This document shows positions 30,256 to 43,639 of a DNA stretch of 64,000 nt, in pieces. Numbering within the stretch: position 1 is the first letter of the stretch; each line of letters starts with the position of its first letter. This DNA is from Uranotaenia lowii (Eukaryota > Arthropoda > Insecta > Diptera > Culicidae). A program made the translations under genes and the position numbers. Location of the stretch: the NCBI RefSeq assembly GCF_029784155.1, contig NC_073691.1:89734722-89798721 (forward strand), read 5' to 3'. The notes under the pieces are model-generated. The model was given only the letters and a program-made list of their open reading frames with translations, was not told the DNA's origin and did not search any database.

Positions 30256-33200
30256 ACCTGTCGTAAGCGCAGTAAATTAAAAGACTAAGGTAAGTGTACC
30301 TAAGACAACGGCTTAAGGAAGCTTTTTTCATTATTTCAATAGAATTGCCTTCCACGTTGTTTTAAAACTGATGTTTAGTAATTGAACTATATTTCTAATA
30401 TTGTTCTATGAAACTATGAAGGAAATAGATCAATCCATTACGTAGTTTTTAGTCAATTTATGATTTATTTTCCTCATTCAAGTTCCTTCATTGTCGTACC
30501 AGGTTCCTAATTCCGTCGTACAAGCTGGGTTGCCAGGTGCCCAGATTTGTCTGTAAAACCAAGACTTTTGACCCTTCTTCCAGATATTGGTCAGACACAG
30601 ATTTTGCCCAGATTTTTGCTGAGAGTGCCCAGATTTTCCAGACTTTCAAAATTGAGTGATGAAATCAATATTCGTGTATCGGATTTGATCCATAAGTGCC
30701 AGATTAGACTGAAATCTTGGTTGTATCCATTGGTATTTGGCCAATTATCATTAAACACATTTTTTTAAAAAATAAGATCGGCATGTTACGTGGTAGAAAA
30801 CAGTGTTTGTTACTTTGTTATATAGTTCTAAACTTGAAAATAACCCACAGCTAAACTTGTTTGCTAAACTTTGTTTGCACGACACAAAGCAACGCCACGT
30901 TGCGTTGGTGCATGTAATGGGCATTAGACTGGTTCAGCTCATCTATTCAAGTTTTTTTTTGCGAGCGAAAAAAGTTTTTGCAAAAATGTGTTTTTTCGGA
31001 AATTGACGCTACGTTATTCTAACATTTTGTTGTTTGGGTTCAAAATTTTGGGAAATGACGTAGAGTAATCCAACTGAAATTAAACTTTTCGACTTTTTTC
31101 AATCAAATTGTAATATGTCAAAAACGACAAAACATCTTTTGTTGAAAATTCACTGAGAATTTATAAAAATGCAACAAACATGAGTCAAGTTGTTGAATTT
31201 TGAACGACTATATGTACAAAAAATCATATCTATCGGTTTTTTATCCAAACTTGTATTGAGATCCAAACCAGAGACTCATGAACTCTTAGTTCAAAGTTTA
31301 AATGATTCATTCATCCGAATTCTCTTGTCGTTTTGACCTTCAACGGGATTTTTTTCATCGTTTTTCCATGCATCGTGAAGATTCAATAAAAATCGAGGTT
31401 TTCGGTCCAGGAATTGAAATTTTTTCCTCGAGTTGATCCCCATTTAGAGAATTTCTGAAAACTGGAGAAGTTTAAGTTTTAGTTTTCAAGGATCTCTCAG
31501 TGACCATTCTGTAGAGCAAAGCGTTTGGTCGTATGTGCGATATTGCAGTTTGAATGCAAGAAGCTTAAAAAGTCTAATTTTCAAATAATTGATGTATCTC
31601 AAGTTTCAAACACTTGAGAAAGGTTTAGTGTCATCAGATAATAGAACCAAAAATAATCAAATATTAATATATGAAATAATTTTGAAGAAACAATTTCATT
31701 GGAGTTGAACGTTAGAAATGTGTAAAGTTGGAGATATTCTTGCGTGCACTCAAACGTTTATTAAATTATGCACGATACTGTTAGTAAATAATTTGTAAAA
31801 CACCAACCACTAAGCTAAAAAATCCATCAATTCTTTGTTCATTTGAAACCATGCATTATAAGCAATGCTGAATACATTCAAGTAATTTATCAATATAAAT
31901 AGACTTTTTGCACTTATCTCCCAGCGCATCAAGTTCCTAGCTTCAAAATAAACAAAATTACTGTATTGTGTTGTGATTACTTGGAAATCCATTATGTTCA
32001 TTCTCTATGAGTCCGACTGTGTTCAGCAAAAAATAGTAAAAATGAACCGGTCTAATTCCAATTCTTGCAAAACGGTTTCCTATTCCTGTCGCAAAATTAC
32101 GACGAATTATGGAGCCCGAGCGATTCGATTTCAATCGAATATTAACAAATTTATATAGTTCAGCTTAATTTGAAATCATTTTTATAATTTTATTTCAACA
32201 GTTTTCTGTCGAATTTTATGATTTTGATGGTTATATGCATTGACAGGAAGCGATAAAATAAAGAAACACGTTGGGGGGATCACTAAGTTCGTTTTACAAT
32301 ATGGCGGAGTGCATCAATAATTCAATTCACTTCGCGATTTCAATATCAAATAAATTAAGAAAAAGTTTTAAAAGTGAAAAATTTGTGATAGAAAATAAAT
32401 TCACAAGCTTAACTTTATCATGTGAAGTAGCCAATTACAGTGGAAAGTGATTTTTCGGCTCTGAAACATGCATTCTTGAATTGCGACGAATCAGAGGGAT
32501 ACGACGGAGGAGGGTACACCTACCCTACTTGCTTTTCTAAAGGCTGATTGAAGAATGAATTTATTTCTGTTAAAAACTGTCATCTTATGTTAAAAATCGA
32601 TGACTACTTCGTTGCCTCTTTCCAACACCGTTATATGTCGATACACGGTGAAGTTATTCCCTTTTGTGGTGACAAATCGGAGGTCCTGTTAACAAAATTT
32701 TAAAAACGAGAAATGGGGTGCGGCGAAATTTTTTTTGTGTAGCTGCTCGGTCATGAAATGGAACTCAAAACTTCCGTAATGAACAGGAAGTTGAAAATTC
32801 TTAAATTGTTAAACAAGAAGATTTCTTTATTGAAATGTTTCAACAAATTAAAAAAAAAAACCCTTTTATCAACATATTTACTCTGGACCAATCTACTTTG
32901 TATTGAATGTTCTGGGGCAGCGCATCTACTTGAAAAAAAAAACGACGAATGTCCAAATGTGGAAGCTTTCAAAGAATTCGAATGTCCGGGAGCTTCTTGT
33001 ACAATTTTGACCAGAAGCTGTAAACTGTAAACAATTGCACATACTTGTACGACGACACTATTCAGGGACAGAAGAATCAAATCAAAATGATAGATTTTTC
33101 ATTATTTGATACTAAAAAAAACTTATTACCATTTCAAAGTTTTTAATATCCAAAAATCGGGCTGAGAATTACTTCAAAAATGCGTGTGTGAAAATGATAT

Positions 33201-34879
33201 GAAGACCCAAATGTTTGCTTTGATTCCCCGGCGTGTAGGATTGGAAAGTAAGGAATCAAAACAGGAACTGCGAAGTGTCAGAAACAGTGAGGTCAGCCAG
33301 TGCGTAAAAAGACCCATAAAATGCCTTTATTGCCTCTGCCAAAATAATTTTAGAAGGTCACTGTTTGAACATCATGTTTCAGCCTCCCAAAACTATAAAT
33401 TTTGCAGAGATCAGTTGACAAATAAGAGGAATACAGCTCATGTAGTCTGAGGTATTGAATTAACACGCCTAGCACTTTATCGTGTACTAAAATCTGCGAT
33501 GGAGCCCTACTACAAAACAACAGATAGGAAATAAAATTTAATAAGATGTTAGGAAACATTAGTAGTTTTTTTTTAATTTGGTATCATTTTTCATATTTTT
33601 GTCGTTCAACGTAAATTGGTTCAACGGAAAAAATCATGCTCGAATTGCTATTACTATGAATGCACTTAAATCCCATTCATTTGAGTAGTAAACACACAGT
33701 TAAAAACTACAAGGCACTTGCTTCACGAAGTCAACAGAACATACATCCAACAACAGATTTAAAGTTTAAATTAATTCCGTTAACCCCGTTAAGCTCTAGT
33801 TATCAGACGGAAGCATCTACACAAGTGCACGGAAAAAGAACCATTCTCCAGCTCTCGTGTCCCTTTCCGCAACTGGAATAGCCAGAAGTTGCATTCGATT
33901 GCCATAGTAAACACGAAGTATGTATGAAGATGGTGGGTAGATCCGGGTTTGGCTGGTGGTTTTCGCATTTGAAACGGCACCAACTCACGACATGTTTCTA
34001 CCCAGAGCAGTCATTTTGGCTTGTAGTACGAATTGTTCTGGGTGTTTACATCGAACTTGAGTAAGAACTAAACCTAATAAAGAAGGGGTACGGGAAGGGG
34101 GTCAAATGAAGTGGAAAACTTTTTCGAACCACCGCAATGCATCCAATGTGGTGGGTACACGATAGTTTTTATCCGAACCGGAACTGTGCATGGGAAAGTG
34201 TGAATTTGTATAGCATTGTGCAAATTTTCCCCTGCTCCGCTCAATAAATTCCGCCACAGATTATCCTTCAAACAGTATAGTAGTTCTCCTATACGGATGC
34301 ACGCCATTTTTGTCGGATCTTCTCGGGAAACAAAGTGCTTCCCATCTGGAAAACTGATGGCCCTCATCAACGAACGGCAGCCTCTGCAACAGACCACATA
34401 CTAACCACAAAAGTTAAGCCCTTTGAGGCAGTCAGACGTACCTACCTAAATGCAAAACTGTGAACTGTAATTTCAAAGAGTGATTATTTGATTAGAATCA
34501 AATAATGACAGACAGCTGTTCGTTGAACTTTTTGTCTAGCTGACGCTTTTTCGGTTATTTTTTAAAACAATCGCTGAGGAACATTTATTGGTTATGTTAA
34601 AATGCTTTTAAAACCATTAGAATAAGGATTTGGCTACACACACATACAAGGGGTCTGTTAAGCACACATCAGAGGTTGTTATATGCTATAAAAGCAAATT
34701 TCAACTAAAATGTTGTTTTTTTTTCATAAATGAATACGCAATTTCTCTAAAATAAATTCACTAAGTATATTTCGAATCATTTGCTAACAAGTGGAAACGA
34801 TTTTGTGCATATTTTATTGAACCATACAAATTAAAATGAAAAATAAGCCAACCATTAATGTAAAGCAGCGTTTGTTTTG
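30256..34879. other. No gene recognised; a possible decayed MITE and unique AT-rich DNA
   Basis: 30284-30298 (AAGGTAAGTGTACCT) and 32503-32523 (GGGTACACCTACCC) are loosely inverted and might be ends of an old element, with CCCAGATTTT-rich DNA at 30540-30650. 32536-33880 is AT-rich. 33880-34440 is somewhat GC-richer with a 107-residue minus-strand ORF lacking any recognisable domain. No function is proposed. Confidence 0.3.
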
Positions 34880-35290
34880 ATTTGGCCTCCTGATGGAAAA
34901 AGACGGAATTGGCTTGAGAAGCGCAGATTTTTAGGACTGCTGCTGCTGATTATTTGCTTTGATATCGCCTCCCGGTGGAAAAAGACGGAATTGGCTTAGG
35001 AAGCCGGATTTCAAGGCTGCTTCTACTGATTGTTTTTTTTTATTTACCCTTTCGGTGAAAATAGACGAAATTGGCTTAGGAAGCGTAAATTTTTAAGGCA
35101 GCTTCTGCTGATTGTTTGTTTTGGTTTGGTCTTCAGGTGAAAAAAGACGGAATTGGCTTAGGAAGCGCAGATTTTTAAAACTATTGCTGCTGATTGTTTG
35201 TTCATAATCGGCCTTCCTTTGGAAAAAGACGGAATGGCTTAGGAAGCGCAGGTTTTCAAGACTGTTGCTATTCTGGTAAAAAAAAGGATG
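34880..35290 (+). repeat. ~80-bp satellite, cluster 1 (5 units)
   Basis: Unit pattern: GGCCTTCCGGTGGAAAAAG, ACGGAATTGGCTTAGGAAGC, GCAGATTTTTAAGGCTGCTG, CTGATTGTTTGTTTTGATTT. The CCT anchor recurs at 34886, 34968, 35048, 35130 and 35212 (spacings 82, 80, 82, 82). It is related to clusters at 36511-37018 and 39612-40985. Confidence 0.9.
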
Positions 35291-35697
35291 GATTGACTAA
35301 TGGCGTATTTTTTTTTTATTCCGGATTTGGCTCTGGAACCGTCAAAATAAAAAAACGATTTTCGGGTTTCGATTTATTCCATACGTAGGTGTGCGTGAGA
35401 ACGAGCGCAATGTTTACATGCAGCTGTCATTTCGTTCTCCCTTCTGGATTCCTTCACTCGGTTCTTCACATCCGGATTGCCTTTTTTCGTGTCCGGATTG
35501 CACTGGACAGCAGATAGTACGATTTTTCTTGGCTGAGAGGTTCAAAATCGCGACAATCATCATTTTTCCGTTCATCATTTCAAATGTTTTGCTTTCAGCC
35601 AAAAACAGCTGTTTAATGTTTTGACAATAACGTTGAGAGTATTGGTGAACTTCTCGCAAAACTGACTTTCTTCTCAGGGCGACTCCGTCCGTTTTTC
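35291..35697. other. Spacer between satellite clusters; nothing recognised
   Basis: Contains two TCCGGATTGC words near 35472 and 35492 and no credible ORF. Confidence 0.35.
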
Positions 35698-35712
35698 GAG
35701 CGAACCTAGGTT

Positions 35713-36496
35713 CCCAGACAACCATTTGGTGGGTATTTCGAATTTGCAACGCAAATATACGTGCAAATATACGTGTAAACATATCGTATATAATGTAGCA
35801 AAACCAGTATATACGTATCATTTTGGAGGCCATATAGGTACATTAGCAAACATATTCTTGATTTGGATTGTATTAAATTACGATTTGCACGACTTGTCAT
35901 GCGCATCATTTACGACTATCCTGATTCTTTTTGGAATATACTATGACAATTCACATCATCATATAGATGATTGAGGTTGTAATATACGACATTTTTTGTA
36001 ACAATATGGAAAGTTTGGGGACTTATTTGGTCGTCTTTTGCGACTTGACGGCAGGGCTCTCATTTTCCGTCAGTTGAAAAAAAATATTTTTTTTGGGATT
36101 TTAAACCAATTGGTTTATTCATCCCCAAAAATAATAAAAATAAGATTGTTTCAAAGAAATGTGTTTTTTTGCTGTCAAATTCAAGTTTATATCGTACACA
36201 TTTATTATTTGCCTGATCGCTGATTTTTTTTCCACGTTCATGAATTTATTGTTAGCACCTGGACTTGATCCCCTGACGATTCGATCAGCAGCTCATGATG
36301 GTTCCTCGACGCTATCTGGAATATATAAATTCAAGGGGATTTGCTTCAAAGGCATTAAACCAAAAGCAAATAGTATATTTCTATAACTTAAATCGTTTAA
36401 ATCGTAGAACACGTCATCGATGGTCTAAAAATAGACCAACATTTTGAAGCCTCCTTTAGCCTCTCGAGCAATAAATGAGCACGATGACAGCAGTTA
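35713..36496. mobile_element. 784-bp insertion flanked by a 15-bp direct repeat
   Basis: GAGCGAACCTAGGTT occurs at 35698-35712 and 36497-36511. The insert has no inverted ends. A box-B-like GGGATCAAGTCC on the minus strand (about 36264-36275) suggests a SINE-like or other target-primed retroposon, but no tail was found. There is no coding capacity. Confidence 0.5.
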
Positions 36497-36511
36497 GAGC
36501 GAACCTAGGTT

Positions 36512-37018
36512 GCCTCTAGTTTGCCTCCAGGTGAAAAAAAATACGGTATAAGGAAATGCGGATTTTTTAGACTGTTGTTACTGTTAGTTTATTTTAATTT
36601 CGCCTTCCGGTGAAAAAAAAGACGGCTTAGAAAACGCAGATATTTAAGGCTGCTGCGGCTGGTCGTTTGTTTTGATTCGGCCTCACGCTGAAAAAAGGAG
36701 GAATTGACAGGAAATAACAGCCTTCCGCCTTCTGGTGGAGAAAGATTAAATTGGCTTAGGAAGCGCAGATTTTCGAGGCCGCTGCTGCTGATTGTATGTT
36801 TTGATTAGCACTCCCGGTGGGAAAAGACGAAACTGTTGCTACTGTTTGTTTGTTTTGATTTGGCCTTCCGATGGAAATAGACGGAATTGGCTTAAGAAGT
36901 GCAGATTTTTAATGCTGCTTCTGATTGTTTGTTTTGATTTCGCCTTCCGGTGAAAAAGGATGAATTTGCTTAGGAAGTGCAGATTTTTAAGGCAGCTGCT
37001 GCTGATTGTTTGTTTTGG
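36512..37018 (+). repeat. ~80-bp satellite, cluster 2
   Basis: About seven units, some shortened (anchors near 36525, 36602, 36680, 36727, 36808, 36861, 36942). Continuous with cluster 3 before the insertion at 37019-39611. Confidence 0.85.
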
Positions 37019-39611
37019 CGCAGACACCAGATACCCAGACTGACCACTGAAGCCTGATTTTGGCGCATGTTCCGCAGCGCTATCTACGGGTTATCGTGAA
37101 ACTAACAGCCACATATATATCACACTTGATATATCACACACACATTTGCATTGTGCTATTTGTTTTTTTACATCTAGCGATAAACACGGTCGTTTTTGGT
37201 TACCTACTTTTGATAGAAAAAATAACACGATATATTTCGAAAACCACTAAAGAACCATTTTTGAATTAGGGCGCATTACCAAATGTGGTTAGAATTCAAA
37301 CATAAAGCTTAAAAAAATACATCGAATTCAACAGAATCGTTTGCGATCTTAACGAAACGTTTGAATTTCTTTCGTAATGTATGATGAATTGGTGGTTTGG
37401 CATTAGGAAACTCACTTGAAACGATGTGTGAAGAAATTCATCACTCAATTTTGATCAATCAAAATATATTCAATTAACACTTGCAATATTGCACAACGCT
37501 TTGTTTGATGTTTGAGCTCATCAGTAAACTTTTATGAGTTGCCACCATTTACGACTAAAGCGATGATTTTTCAACGATTTCAGTTGGATGAGTATTGATG
37601 CTACACTTCCTTATTGCGTTGTGGTTGAAAAATAATCATTTTCTGAAATCCCCGATGTGGTTGAAAATCACACATTCTCAATTCACAAGAAGAATTGCGG
37701 AAATAAATAGCTGCCTAACAATTGCTTCATTTGTGAAAATCACTTTCAATTGGAAGATTTCGTTAACCCCCGGAACCTCCATCAAGGGTAAATTCAAGTA
37801 TCCCGAAAAATATTGTAACGACACAATTATTTGTAAGTAGTTATGAAACGATCTAGGAATTGTTGAGAAAACGACAAATGACATCGTAAAAACATTCCAC
37901 TGATTGTATATTGCAAATAAATTAAATAAAAGTAAATGTGATATTTACAAAATTTGAAAAGCAATGTGTAGTTTACAGAAGAAACTAATGAAAAACGCAA
38001 CTACGAAATATTCTATCAAGTCACCATCTACAATAATAAATCGGTGTCAGAATTTTATTCACTTTTTTCACAAATAAATCCTGAATCTTCCCTTTCGATG
38101 AAAAACTTAGTCACATTCGAGAAATGTCTACTTTTCAAAATATCGAACTAATTTTGGATATTAAACGAGCCCTTTTACCGCCCACTGGACGAGGCAGTTC
38201 TCGAAACAATAATTTGGACTCCCAGATGACGCATCTTGTAAACCTTTTCCCGCAAATTTAGTAAAATTTTTAACAAAGGGCGTGTATGTGTATCCGTCCC
38301 ATCGAAATCAAAACATTAAATGAATTCACGCACACAGACATGCGATATTTGACATTCCATGCAACGACAAGAAAATAAAAATGGCCTTCGTTTGCATCAA
38401 GATAGTAATGTTCTTTTACCATTCAAAATTAGTTTTAGGGGTGTGGAAAAGCATTGAGCTCGATATATAAGTTTAGTTACAGCGAAAGTATTGCTTTTTT
38501 ATAGGACAGCAATTAAGGAACATTGAAAAGTACATTATTCAAAATTATAATTTTTTGAAGAATAGATTAGTTTAGTAAGCTAATTACTTTCAGACTATGG
38601 TTTAAACAAAACTTTAAATCAAAGAATTTGGTTTTCAGAAGCAAAGAGAAATGGATTTTAAATAGACTATTTGAAATATTCAAAATTCAGTGCATATTTG
38701 CCTTGTTTTTCAACCATTTTTTTTAATAAACTGTTTCTTAGTTGACATTTATCACGCACACTTGCTCTCGTGTACGGATTAAGACAGGAAAAATAGTCTC
38801 AAAAAATGGTCGCTTTTAAGTTTAATTTTCCCCAAATCCAGAATTATGCTGAAAAGGCCATTACAGTTGTTTTTGACATTTTTCACACACACACTTGTTG
38901 GGCGTGTACCAATGAGCAAGGAAAAATAACCGGGCGACAAACACCGTCGTTTCTGAAGTTATTTTTCCAAAAATTTATAAGTTTTAGTAAAACAGCATTA
39001 TATCACGAACACTTCCAGCGCCAAATAGGATTAAAGAACTTATACAAGAACAATACATTCTTCACGTTTATTATTCTGTTTTTTAAATTGCCTAAAAAAG
39101 TTCTAATCAATCCAACGAGAATGTGAATAACTTATTTCACTCCTCAAACCTATCTATAGGTATGAGCCAAGAAACAGTTAAGATAAATTGGAATTCAAGT
39201 TTTTCAAGGAGTTCTATGTAGATTTTTTGTCGAAGTAAACAATAAATCAACCATTCGGATAAGGACGAACAATTTCGAATTATTTATAATTTACAGACAT
39301 TAAAATTTTTAACAGTCACTCAGCCTGATAAATTTCGAAATCAAAACTGAATCCCAAAATTATGGTACAGTAAATTTAAGTTAACAATTTAACATTGAAG
39401 ACATTAAAATTTTTTAAGATATCATTTCAAATACTAATAGGTGATTCAATCAAGACAGTTTTAATTTGGCTTTTTAATTATCAAGCGTATTTTTTTTCTT
39501 GATGAAGCACAATGGTTTCACGCTGCCCCGTCAGATGGCGTATGATTCTGGGCGATTTGTAGTTGTATGGGCTCAACCGCCACTGATCAGTCTGGGTATC
39601 TGGTGTCTGCG
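37019..39611. mobile_element. 2.6-kb TIR element, 7-bp duplication, inserted in the satellite
   Basis: A 27-bp terminal inverted repeat with one mismatch begins CGCAGACACCAGATACCCAG (37019 on; inverted from 39611). A perfect 7-bp repeat GTTTTGG flanks it (37012-37018 and 39612-39618). Seven- or eight-base duplications occur in P-like and hAT transposons; the TIR fits neither well from memory. The interior is AT-rich with no transposase-like ORF, so it is non-autonomous. Confidence 0.8.
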
Positions 39612-39618
39612 GTTTTGG

Positions 39619-40685
39619 TTTCGCCTTCCGATGGAAAAAAGACGGAATTGCCTTAGCAAGCACAGATTTTTAAGACTGTTGCTGTTGATTGCTTGTTTTG
39701 ATTTGGCCTCCCGGTGAAAAAAGACTGAATTGGCTTAGGAAGCGCAGATTGTTACGGCTGCTGCTGGTGATTGTTTGGTTTGATTTCGCCTTCCGGTAGA
39801 AAGACGGAATTGGTTTAGGAAACGCAGATTTTTAAGACTGATGCTGCTGATTGTTTGTTTTGATTTGACCTTCCGATGGAAAAAAGACGGATTGGCTTAA
39901 GAAGCGTAGATTTTTGTTTTGTTTGTTTCGATTTCGCCTTCCGCTAAAAAAGAACGGATTGGCTTAAGAAGCGCAGATTTTTAAGGCAGCTTCTGCTGAT
40001 AGTTTATTTTGATTTGGCCTACCGGTAAAAAAAAGCGGAATTAGCTTATAAATCGCAGAATTTTCAGACTGTTGCTGCTGATTGTTCGCTGTGATTTGGT
40101 CTTCTGGCGAAAAAAGACGGAATTGGCTTAGGAAGCGCATATTTTTAAGACTATTGCTGCTGATTGTTTGTTTTGATTTGGCTTCCCGGTGGAAAAGGAC
40201 GGATTGTCTTAGTGAGTGCAGATTTTTTAGACTGCTGCTGCTGATTGTTTGTTTTGATTTCGCCTTCCGGTGGAAAAAAGGCGGAATTGGCTCAGAAAGC
40301 GCAACTTTTAAGACAGCTATTGTTTTTTTTGCTTCGATTTGACCTTCCGGTGGAAAAAGACGGAATGGCTTGGATAGCACAAATTTTTAAGGCTGTTGCT
40401 ACTGTTTGTTTGTTTCGATTTTGCATTCCGGTGGAAAAACGGATTGTGCTTAGGGGTGCCGATTTTGAAGACTGTTGCTTTTGATTGTTTTTTTTTTTTT
40501 TTTTTTGATTTGGCATCCCGGTGGAAAAAGACGGAATTGACTTAGGAAGCGCAGATTTTTAAAGTTGCTGCTGCTGTTTGTTTATTTGACTATGGCCTTC
40601 TGGTGGAAAAGGACAGATTGGCATAGTAATCGAAGAATTTTAAGACTGCTTCTGCTGATTGTTTGTTTTGATGTGGCCTTCTGGT
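39619..40685 (+). repeat. ~80-bp satellite, cluster 3
   Basis: About fourteen units, anchored at roughly 39624, 39706, 39789, 39867, 39937, 40016, 40097, 40180, 40261, 40341, 40424, 40511, 40594 and 40674. Each carries the CCGGTGGAAAAAGACGGAAT core and a GCTGCTGCTGATTG block. Reading frames through the array are accidental. Confidence 0.9.
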
Positions 40686-40985
40686 TAGGAAGGCTGTTTC
40701 TAAGAATACTTTCGGATTATTCCGGCTCTTGTTAACAGAAACAAAGCGTCAAGAAAAGCACAGTGTGGGAAGGCTGTTGCTAAGAATGTTTTCGGATTGT
40801 TCCGGCTCTGTCAAACAAATACAGAACGACAGGAAAAGCACAGTTTTGAAAGGCAGTTGCTCAGAATATTTCCGGATTGTTCCGGCTCTGACAAACAAAG
40901 ACAGAACGATAGGAAAAGCACAGATTGGGAAGGATGTTGCTAAAAATATTTTCGGATTGGCTGAAGTATATGCTGAAAATGAATA
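40686..40985 (+). repeat. Diverged satellite subfamily B (4 units)
   Basis: Units begin AAGGCTGTTGCTAAGAAT near 40688, 40770, 40849 and 40930 (about 80 bp apart) and contain TTCGGATTGTTCCGGCTCTG and GGAAAAGCACAG. Shared period and the AAGC(G/A)CAG...GCTGTTGCT alignment make it a diverged relative of the main satellite. Confidence 0.85.
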
Positions 40986-43639
40986 AAATTTTAAGATTTG
41001 AAAAGCTTTTGCTGAGAATGGAATGCAGAGTTAAGATTTTGAAAAAAAAAATTGGCATCAGAGAAAACCAAAGTCAGTAAAGTCAGTAAAAAATTCTATT
41101 GAGAATAGAGGTGAGAAGGAATGCAGAGATAAGATGAAGGAAGGATATGCAGAAATCAAATAAAATGTGTAGGATGGAGAATAAATATATGAAATATGGA
41201 TTTAAAACGAGGGGTTTTGGTAAATTAAATTTGGATTAGAGAAAAAAAAGAAAATATACCAAATTTAATGAAAATAAAACAAAATAAAGTAAAATAATAG
41301 TTATATTCGGCAAAACTGGAGATAAATAACATAAAATAAATTTCTATGGCAACGTTTGTTATTTTGGCAAGACTAGGAAAAACAAAATCAATCATTAATC
41401 TATTCTTGTGAGTGATAAACATGTCTGAGTGGATCTCTGAGTTTGAGATTCATAAGAATCGTAAAATCACGAAAGGGGGTTGAACAAAATTCGCGGTTAA
41501 CAAAATGTTAGTAAAGAATCTTAACTACTGAACACTGAATTCTACAAAACATAATGTAACAGCTAAAAAGAATTTCATTCTAACGTTAATAAAGTTAAAC
41601 AGCAATATTACGAAAACCGTCCAAAAACTGTCCCAATTCACTTCATTTAACGGTAATGAATTTTAAAAATACTTCTCTTTTGAATTGATGCAGTTAGTTT
41701 TTAAATAACATCTCATGTCATATGTTATAGATCTTTTTTTTTAATATTCGAAACTTTGATCAGAAATGTTGAATATCAATTAACTTTACTTTTTTCCTTT
41801 CTTTCCAAATTACAGATTCACATATATCAAAGATAGAAGGATACTAAATTACCAACAAAGTACAGTCTAACAAGTACTTTTGAATCTGCATCTAGATTTA
41901 AACAAAATTATACGGTAAAACCACATCTCCAACTGTCTGGCTGCTTCTTTGCTAATAATTCGCTGCTACGGCATTGATAAAGATGACGATGATGGTGTGA
42001 AAATTGCAAGAGTGAATCATAAATACAAGCACCCCATACCCAATAGGTCAGCACGAGACGACGATTTATTATGTAAATTTTACGGAGTAAGTGCCAAAAA
42101 AATCAACATAGGAATTTGTCAAGAAAGACACATAAATGTAAAATGAGAGATTTGATGACAAAGTCGTTAAACCCGAAACCATACACACACGTTGATAAAA
42201 AAAAGTTATATTCATATTCATAGCTAAAGAAATGAAACAGCAACGTTATGATGTGAGAGTTATTACGAATGCTGCTATATAAGAGTGCATACTGAATAAA
42301 ATGGGAATTTTTTATTATGAATAAATTATGTGGCGCTTATTGTTACGATGTGAAAAAAGATAGCGATTGAAATAAATGACTAAACTCATGCCACTGGTAG
42401 AAACATAAGTTTAAGTAAACTAAACTGTAATTTATTGCAACAAATCCAACCACACACACAAAACATAAACGCTATCTCAGTAAGTAAAATCAACGGTAGA
42501 TAAATCAATAATAACTGCAACAAGCGAAAAAAATTCACGACAAACTTAGCCAATTAACCTCGAGGTACAACCTTGCTCGTGAAACTAACCTAAATCTAGA
42601 GTTGAAGCACTTTGAAGAACTGTGGTGACAAACAATAAAGAAGCAAAACACTACTTAGTTACTCTCAACTGAAATCTATGGGAATGTATGAACTATTGCT
42701 ATCCGCCGCCAATCTGTTCCGAAGCAATGCGGAATAGCACAAAATGTAAATAGTGACGATGTGTGGTGTGGGTCGCGACACAAGGCGCAAATACATTGAC
42801 TAATGAATGAATAAATAAACTAATTGAAAGTTACTTTTGGATGTTTTCTAATCAATCTATCCGAAATAGTCCTACACGAAACAGGGTTGCGAAATTTCCT
42901 GCTGTCTAATTAGGGAACCGTTTGGCGCGCTAACTTTGGCAGGACCGTATGACTACCGATAAGTATAGACTCAAAGTGCTTCTCCATGTACCTATTATGC
43001 CGATGACAAAATATGCATGCATATATGCTTATGATCACATGTTTTTTTTCATGTTCTTTCATATGAATCAGACTTTTTTGTTTATTCTCTAAAACAGACT
43101 TTTTTTTCTTTTTTCCATGGAAAACCACGGAAAAAGCATAAACATACATAGGAAGTTGGTTGTCGAAAAAAAGATTTTTAGGTGAATTTTCAGAGCTAGT
43201 TTTCGACAGCTTGAAAAACATTTGAAATTTCATAAAATGTTAGCAAAATTATGAATCAAATGACCGAAAAAAATCAACCAGAACCTTATCCATCCATTCA
43301 AAATCGTTCTCATTTGGTTGATAGTATTGAATAAAACAGGTGGTTAAGAATGTTACTTTTAAATTAATGATTTAGTAGTATTAAACAACTTATTAAGAAT
43401 AATTTTTATATCCAACATATGCCAAACTGGGAGAAAAATAAATAAATATGAACATATTAAGCTTGATCACTAAAAAAGAAAAATAAACCTCCAATAAAAA
43501 ATCTGTCGAAAACTAGCTCGTGTCGAAATCTAGAGTAAATACCTATGTAAATGTTCAAAAAATTGGTTTGATCTCACCAAGCGAAACCCAGAATTGAAAT
43601 AAGTGGAAGAAAACTTCAAAGTGTTTTCTTGATCCATTC
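40986..43639. other. No gene recognised
   Basis: AT-rich. 42430-42830 contains a GAATAAATAAAC poly(A)-signal-like word and a slightly higher GC content, which could be the 3' end of a host transcript, but nothing confirms it. Confidence 0.3.

Noticed and set aside
34074..34397. 107-residue minus-strand ORF in GC-richer DNA
   Set aside because: No domain, no splice or promoter context and an equally long unlikely ORF on the other strand.
34880..40985. Regularly spaced repeats as a possible CRISPR array
   Set aside because: The whole 80-bp unit is repetitive, there are no unique spacers, and the genome is eukaryotic.
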